From: Amphritea sp.
GTDB lineage: Bacteria > Pseudomonadota > Gammaproteobacteria > Pseudomonadales > Nitrincolaceae
Assembly: GCA_024679635.1 (NCBI GenBank)
Contig: JAIBDA010000037.1
Coordinates: 1-11,130 of the forward strand
DNA length: 11,130 nt
Direction: 5' to 3'
Shown here one piece after another: positions 6,584 to 11,130 of the stretch. How positions within the stretch are numbered: position 1 is the first letter of the stretch; each line of letters opens with the position of its first letter. The translations under genes and the position numbers were made by a program. The notes under the pieces were generated by a model, which was not told the origin of the DNA, made no database searches, and was given only the letters and a program-made list of their open reading frames with translations.

Positions 6584-7890
6584 TGGATACTACAATTATT
6601 GGAATCTCCCTGGCGGTATTCATGCTGCTAATGCTGGCGCTGGGCGTCTGGGTCTCATTAGCACTGTTTGGCGTAGGCGTATTAGGCCTGCTTCTGTCGG
6701 GTAATGATCAAATCGGTTTACTGTTTGCTACCTCAACCTGGGGTGCCAGCACCTCATGGTCACTGACCGCATTACCGCTGTTTATATGGATGGGAGAGGT
6801 CCTTTTTCGTACTCGTCTTTCCGAAGACCTTTTCAAAGGACTATCACCCTGGTTAAGTGGGCTTCCCGGCAAACTTTTGCATGTAAACGTACTCAGCTGC
6901 GGAATTTTTGCTGCGGTTTCAGGCTCTTCAGCCGCCACTGCAGCAACTATCGGTCGAATGACACTGCCTGAACTCAAAGCACAGGGGTACAGCGATCGTA
7001 TGGCGGTGGGTACTCTCGCCGGCTCAGGAACGCTCGGATTGCTCATTCCGCCATCGATCATTCTGATTGTTTATGGCGTTGCCGCTGAGGTTTCGATTGG
7101 TCGTCTGTTTATCGCCGGCGCCCTGCCCGGGTTATTGCTGGTGAGTCTCTTTATGGGCTACACCATTATCTGGGCACTGCTGAATAAAGACGAATTACCC
7201 AAGCACGATAAAGAACATGTTTCTTTTGCAGCCAAGTTAAAAGCTCTGCGGCTGTTATTGCCCATCATGGGCCTGATCGGTTTTGTACTGGGTTCCATCT
7301 ACGGAGGCTTAACCACCCCTACCGAGGCTGCGGCTTTGGGGGTTGTTGGCGCACTGTTTCTGGCTGCTGTCACCGGCTCACTAGATATGAGCAGCTTCGG
7401 TGAAAGCCTTACCGGTGCCGTGAAAAGCTCCTGCATGATCGGAATGATTCTGGCAGGCGCACACTTTCTCACCTTAGCAATGGGTTTTTTAGGCATTCCC
7501 AGAGCGTTGGCAGAAGGGATTGGGCAGTTATCTCTGTCCCCTGGCGTCTTACTGATTTATCTAACGGTGCTGTTTGTCGCACTGGGTTGCTTCCTGGATG
7601 GTATTTCGGTGGTAGTCCTTACCGTTGCCGTGGTGCTGCCGATGGTGCAACAGGCGGGGATCGACCTGCTCTGGTTTGGTATCTATATCGTTCTGGTGGT
7701 CGAGATGTCCCAAATCACACCACCTGTCGGCTTCAATCTATTTGTGATTCAGTCATTAACCGGGAAAAATATTCTCTACGTGGCCCGCGCTGCGTTGCCG
7801 TTCTTCCTGCTGATCTTGTTCGCCGTGATATTGATCTATCTGTTCCCTGAGATTGTGACCTACCTGCCGATGTCCATGAGCCAACGATGA
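6583..7890 (+). CDS. dctM: TRAP transporter large permease subunit DctM
   Basis: A 435-residue, very hydrophobic protein, with the usual length and about a dozen membrane segments of DctM. It is the ion-coupled translocation subunit of the TRAP transporter, normally Na+-driven. Family signatures are present: SGSSAATAATIGRMTLPEL (about 110-128), GSGTLGLLIPPSI (147-159) with YGVAAEVSIGRLFIAGALPG behind it, GGLTTPTEAAALG, and near the C-terminus VEMSQITPPVGFNLFV. The repeated PP and TPT motifs come from the inverted-repeat elevator fold. GGAGG at 6571-6575 lies 7 nt before the ATG, inside the end of dctQ. The frame is intact. It ends the operon, followed directly by a strong hairpin. Confidence 0.96.
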   Translation: MDTTIIGISLAVFMLLMLALGVWVSLALFGVGVLGLLLSGNDQIGLLFATSTWGASTSWSLTALPLFIWMGEVLFRTRLSEDLFKGLSPWLSGLPGKLLHVNVLSCGIFAAVSGSSAATAATIGRMTLPELKAQGYSDRMAVGTLAGSGTLGLLIPPSIILIVYGVAAEVSIGRLFIAGALPGLLLVSLFMGYTIIWALLNKDELPKHDKEHVSFAAKLKALRLLLPIMGLIGFVLGSIYGGLTTPTEAAALGVVGALFLAAVTGSLDMSSFGESLTGAVKSSCMIGMILAGAHFLTLAMGFLGIPRALAEGIGQLSLSPGVLLIYLTVLFVALGCFLDGISVVVLTVAVVLPMVQQAGIDLLWFGIYIVLVVEMSQITPPVGFNLFVIQSLTGKNILYVARAALPFFLLILFAVILIYLFPEIVTYLPMSMSQR

Positions 7891-7895
7891 TTAAA

Positions 7896-7918
7896 AGAGG
7901 GCCGCGTCCCGGCCCTCT
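7896..7918 (+). terminator. Hairpin at the end of dctPQM
   Basis: AGAGGGCCG (7896-7904), loop CGTCC, and CGGCCCTCT (7910-7918) make a 9-bp GC-rich stem six bases after the dctM stop. On the plus strand only GATTAACC follows, so the T-run is poor. On the minus strand the stem is followed by TTTTAA, which looks more like an intrinsic terminator. It probably ends the dct operon, perhaps incompletely, and separates it from the glutamate dehydrogenase gene. Confidence 0.65.
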
Positions 7919-7965
7919 GATTAACCCCATACCAGACTAAATCTTCTCAATAACCAGCCATATAC

Positions 7966-7995
7966 CCCGTTTTTTTAACGGGCAAGGGAGCTTGC
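7966..7995 (+). other. Two adjoining small hairpins upstream of glutamate dehydrogenase
   Basis: CCCGTT-T5-AACGGG (7966-7982) and GCAAG-GGAG-CTTGC (7982-7995) lie next to each other and share base 7982, about 140 nt before the gene start. They could be part of an mRNA leader, but I recognise no riboswitch class and found no convincing -10/-35 pair in 7919-8136. The rest of this spacer shows nothing I can name, and stop codons in all three forward frames rule out a missing N-terminal coding part. Confidence 0.25.
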
Positions 7996-8136
7996 TGCCT
8001 AAAAAAACTGAAGAACCCGGCTCAGGAGCTACGAGGAATTGAATCTGACGCCGATATGTATCAAGACAAAAAATTAACGTATTTATTTCAAAGACATATC
8101 TGGGTTTGAATACCCGTAAAGAGGTTTAAACAGGTC

Positions 8137-11130
8137 ATGAAAGCGCAACTTGATAAGAACAATAATAAGATCGAGGTTGATAAGTCACTGATTCACAGCT
8201 GTCGATTTGGTCAAGTCTTCCCCTCGGAGCAAAGTATAGAGCTTTCGGTCATGGGTAATGGCGCTCTTGTGGTCTTGTCAGACCTGTTACCTATGGTCGA
8301 AAACCTCGGCGTCGATGTGCTGACGTCCACCAGCCAGACCGACGAACTAGCCTGGCAGGTAAAGCTGAAACTGCGCCCTCAAGAACAGCAACTGCTCTCG
8401 TCAAAACCGATGCAGACTCAGTTTTCCGAGACCTTGCTGGCCATCGCCAAAAGGTCTGTGGATAACGATGGTTTTAATAAGCTGATTACACTATGTAACT
8501 TTGAGATGCGCACCTGTGTTCTGTTCCGTTCGATTGCCCGCTATCTGCTACAGATCAATCTGCCTTTCAGTCTGACCTATATGGAAACCACTCTGTGTCG
8601 ATACCCTGATATCGCCACCATGATTGCCGAACTCTTCATCCTCAAATTCGATCCAGATAACCCAGTCTCACAGCAACGCCTGGACGAAGTGCACGCAAAT
8701 CTGAATAGCCTTATAGAAGCTGTCGAGTCGATCGATGATGACCGTATCCTCAACAGCTTTATCGAAGTGATCGAGGCGATGGTGCGGTGTAACTTTTTCA
8801 GCGAGGAGATCTGGAGTGATGACGCCCGCTGTCTGGCGTTTAAATTATTACCCGCAAAGATCGCCACGATGCCAAAACCGGTCCCTGCTTATGAGATTTT
8901 TGTCTTCGGTCCAACAGTTGAAGGGGTGCATCTGCGGGGCGGCAAGGTCGCCAGAGGAGGTCTGCGCTGGTCTGAGCGAATGGAAGATTACAGAACCGAA
9001 GTACTTGGACTGGTCAAGGCTCAAATGGTCAAGAACGCAGTAATAGTACCCACCGGCGCCAAAGGTGGTTTCATCTGTAAAACGCTGGAACACAGCGCCG
9101 AACCTGAACAAAAGATGCAACAGGTGCATCAGGCTTACTCGGCATATATTCGTGCCCTGCTTGATCTGACTGACAACCGTGTGGACGGTTGCACTATCCC
9201 GCCAAAAGACGTAACCCGTTACGATGATGACGATGCCTATCTGGTCGTGGCTGCGGACAAAGGTACCGCCACCTTTTCTGACACCGCTAATGCTATCGCT
9301 TGCCAGCAAGGTTTCTGGCTGGGAGATGCCTTCGCCTCGGGAGGCTCTCAGGGCTACGACCATAAAAAGATGGGGATCACCGCGCGGGGAGCCTGGGAGT
9401 CGACAAAGCGGCTGTTCAAAGAGCTGGGACAGGATACTCAATCCAGCCCGTTTACCGTAGCCGGAATCGGTGACATGTCCGGGGATGTCTTTGGTAACGG
9501 TATGCTGTTATCGAATCAGATCCAACTGATCGCCGCTTTCAATCACCGGCATATTTTTATCGACCCTAATCCAACTCCCGACACTTCATTCAATGAACGG
9601 CAACGATTGTTTAAGCTGCCCCGCTCATCCTGGAGTGATTACAACCCGGCGCTGATATCTGAAGGGGGCGGAGTATTTTCACGCGCTGCAAAGAAAATCC
9701 CGTTGTCAGCACCGATTCGCCAACGACTGGGGCTGACCGACAACACTCAACAGCTCTCCCCTGATGAATTAATTCGCACAATCCTGCGAGCAGATATTGA
9801 CCTGCTATGGAACGGCGGGATCGGCACTTACGTCCGCGCCAGCCATGAAAGAGATCAGGACGTAGGGGATCGAGCCACCGATACCGTTCGGATAAGTGCA
9901 TTGGAGCTGCGCGCCAAAGTGGTGGTAGAAGGCGGTAATCTGGGACTCACCCAGCAGGCTCGTATTGAGTTTGCCCGTTGCGGCGGTCTGATAAATACCG
10001 ATGCGGTAGACAACTCTGCCGGCGTCGATTGCTCCGACCACGAGGTCAATATCAAGATTCTGCTTAATCCACTCGTCGATGCCGGTCGCATAGATATAGC
10101 TGAACGCGACCGTCTACTCGATGAGATGACCGACGAGGTCTCTGCATTGGTACTGCGCAACAACTACCAACAGAGCAAGATGCTCAGTCAGTCGAATCAA
10201 ACAGGGCCTCTGTTTATCGCTAAGCATGCGCAGTTGATTCAGCTATTGGAGCGTGAAGGACGACTTGACCGGCAAATGGAACAACTGCCCGACGATGCAG
10301 AAATTGAACAACGAATCGAAAAGAAAGAAGGGCTGACCCGTCCTGAAATAGCGGTACTGCTAGCCTATAGCAAGAGTCGGTTATTTGAGCAATTGATTGC
10401 TACGGACGTGATCGACGACAGTCAGATCGCGGCAGAACTGTTTGGTTATTTTCCGACCTTGCTACAGCAACAGTACCGCAACGAAATAGCGACACACCCG
10501 CTTCGTAAGGAAATACTCGCCGCGCAACTTACCAATCAGGTAATGAACCGCATGGGCTCAACCTTTAGCATCTTGCTCCTTGAGGAGGTCCAGACTAATT
10601 GTGGGCAATGGATTCGATCTTATACTGTGGCACGAGAGGCGCTAGGCATTTCAGAAATAGTCAAAGAAATCGATCAATTAGGCTTCACGATCACCAACGA
10701 AGAACAGATGGCGTTGCAGCTACAGATCCACCACCCGCTTGAAAAAGCCACCCACTGGTTGCTAAAAAATGCCGATTGGACGATGGAAACACCGGCAATT
10801 ATCGCTCACTTTAAGCAAGCGGTTGGACATACCTGCGAACAACTCAGCAAGACCTCGTCTAATCAGAAAACGGCAGCCGAAAGCGATACAGTCCACACAC
10901 CTCAGAGCCTCATGCAAACCAAAGTCGAAGCACTTGAGTTTCTTTACTACGGGTTTGATATAGCCAGGATTGCAGCCATAACCGGTTGCGATCTCAATTT
11001 CGTTGCCGCGGCCTTCTTTCATCTGAACACGCAACTGGACCTCTTCTGGTTACGACGCGAGATCAACCAGTTACCGGCTGTGGATAAGTGGCACCGTAAA
11101 GCCAGACAAGCGCTGGTGCAGAATCTTGAT
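8137..11130 (+). CDS. NAD-dependent glutamate dehydrogenase, large type, N-terminally short; 3' end outside window
   Basis: Oxidises L-glutamate to 2-oxoglutarate and ammonium with NAD+, in the cytoplasm. The 998 residues visible stay open to the right edge. The signatures are those of the large Bac_GDH family (P. aeruginosa GdhB type): GVHLRGGKVARGGLRWS (to S279), VLGLVKAQMVKNAVIVP with K294 and K299, GAKGGF with the probable catalytic K309, AADKGTATFSDTAN (D374), the NAD-binding GIGDMSGDVFGNGM (443-456), WNGGIGTYV, VVEGGNLGLT (596-605) and NTDAVDNSAG. RGGLRWS lies near residue 273, against roughly 780 in ~1,600-residue members, so about 500 N-terminal residues (the first ACT-like domains) are absent. 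The start SDLLPMVENLGVDVL matches the last ACT-like segment. A stop at 8107-8109 in frame excludes an upstream start; AGAGG at 8120-8124 is 12 nt away. Expected full size is about 1,100 residues. Probably its own transcription unit. Confidence 0.95.
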   Translation, partial: MKAQLDKNNNKIEVDKSLIHSCRFGQVFPSEQSIELSVMGNGALVVLSDLLPMVENLGVDVLTSTSQTDELAWQVKLKLRPQEQQLLSSKPMQTQFSETLLAIAKRSVDNDGFNKLITLCNFEMRTCVLFRSIARYLLQINLPFSLTYMETTLCRYPDIATMIAELFILKFDPDNPVSQQRLDEVHANLNSLIEAVESIDDDRILNSFIEVIEAMVRCNFFSEEIWSDDARCLAFKLLPAKIATMPKPVPAYEIFVFGPTVEGVHLRGGKVARGGLRWSERMEDYRTEVLGLVKAQMVKNAVIVPTGAKGGFICKTLEHSAEPEQKMQQVHQAYSAYIRALLDLTDNRVDGCTIPPKDVTRYDDDDAYLVVAADKGTATFSDTANAIACQQGFWLGDAFASGGSQGYDHKKMGITARGAWESTKRLFKELGQDTQSSPFTVAGIGDMSGDVFGNGMLLSNQIQLIAAFNHRHIFIDPNPTPDTSFNERQRLFKLPRSSWSDYNPALISEGGGVFSRAAKKIPLSAPIRQRLGLTDNTQQLSPDELIRTILRADIDLLWNGGIGTYVRASHERDQDVGDRATDTVRISALELRAKVVVEGGNLGLTQQARIEFARCGGLINTDAVDNSAGVDCSDHEVNIKILLNPLVDAGRIDIAERDRLLDEMTDEVSALVLRNNYQQSKMLSQSNQTGPLFIAKHAQLIQLLEREGRLDRQMEQLPDDAEIEQRIEKKEGLTRPEIAVLLAYSKSRLFEQLIATDVIDDSQIAAELFGYFPTLLQQQYRNEIATHPLRKEILAAQLTNQVMNRMGSTFSILLLEEVQTNCGQWIRSYTVAREALGISEIVKEIDQLGFTITNEEQMALQLQIHHPLEKATHWLLKNADWTMETPAIIAHFKQAVGHTCEQLSKTSSNQKTAAESDTVHTPQSLMQTKVEALEFLYYGFDIARIAAITGCDLNFVAAAFFHLNTQLDLFWLRREINQLPAVDKWHRKARQALVQNLD

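Noticed and set aside
7981..7996. Sigma-54-like site GGCAAGGGAGCTTGCT upstream of glutamate dehydrogenase
   Set aside because: The GG and GC elements are one base too far apart, and this spacing is strict for sigma-54; the likeness comes from the small hairpin.
8848..9441. A 197-codon open frame on the minus strand
   Set aside because: It lies opposite the well-supported glutamate dehydrogenase gene, in the region coding its conserved active-site motifs, and has no domain of its own.

Overview
The window looks like ordinary chromosomal DNA from a Gram-negative, probably marine gammaproteobacterium. The reasons are moderate GC content, Sec-type signal peptides, a complete TRAP (tripartite ATP-independent periplasmic) uptake system under sigma-54 two-component control, and a large proteobacterial-type NAD-glutamate dehydrogenase. 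An Oceanospirillales-like host is my guess; the sequence alone does not fix a genus. I see no mobile element, tRNA, rRNA or CRISPR array.

Layout, left to right. Bases 1-287 hold no gene I can support. A stand-alone TRAP solute-binding protein (SBP) runs leftward (288-1355). A 177-bp divergent spacer separates it from a rightward histidine kinase gene (1533-3476), which overlaps a DctD-type sigma-54 activator gene (3473-4828) by 4 bp. The spacer after dctD (4829-5026) holds an 18-bp perfect inverted repeat that is probably the activator's binding site, an AT-rich stretch, and a well-matched sigma-54 (-24/-12) promoter. This promoter leads into dctP (5027-6007), dctQ (6065-6583) and dctM (6583-7890), with a strong hairpin between dctP and dctQ and another after dctM. 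After a 246-bp spacer, a large NAD-dependent glutamate dehydrogenase gene starts at 8137 and runs off the right edge.

How the genes may work together. The kinase and DctD form a two-component pair. Phosphorylated DctD would bind the inverted repeat and drive dctPQM from the sigma-54 promoter. The TRAP system would then import an organic acid anion, using an ion gradient. The substrate cannot be read from the sequence. The kinase does not look like textbook DctB: its DctB/NtrB-like catalytic core is joined to a roughly 300-residue, mostly helical periplasmic region whose N-terminus resembles TorS. TorS senses through a periplasmic binding protein, TorT. The lone SBP encoded divergently from this kinase may therefore be a sensory partner rather than, or as well as, a transport receptor. 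That is the most interesting hypothesis in the window.

The glutamate dehydrogenase is the second point of interest. It lacks roughly the first 500 residues of the usual ~1,600-residue enzyme and begins inside what looks like the last ACT-like segment. It is probably a separate transcription unit.
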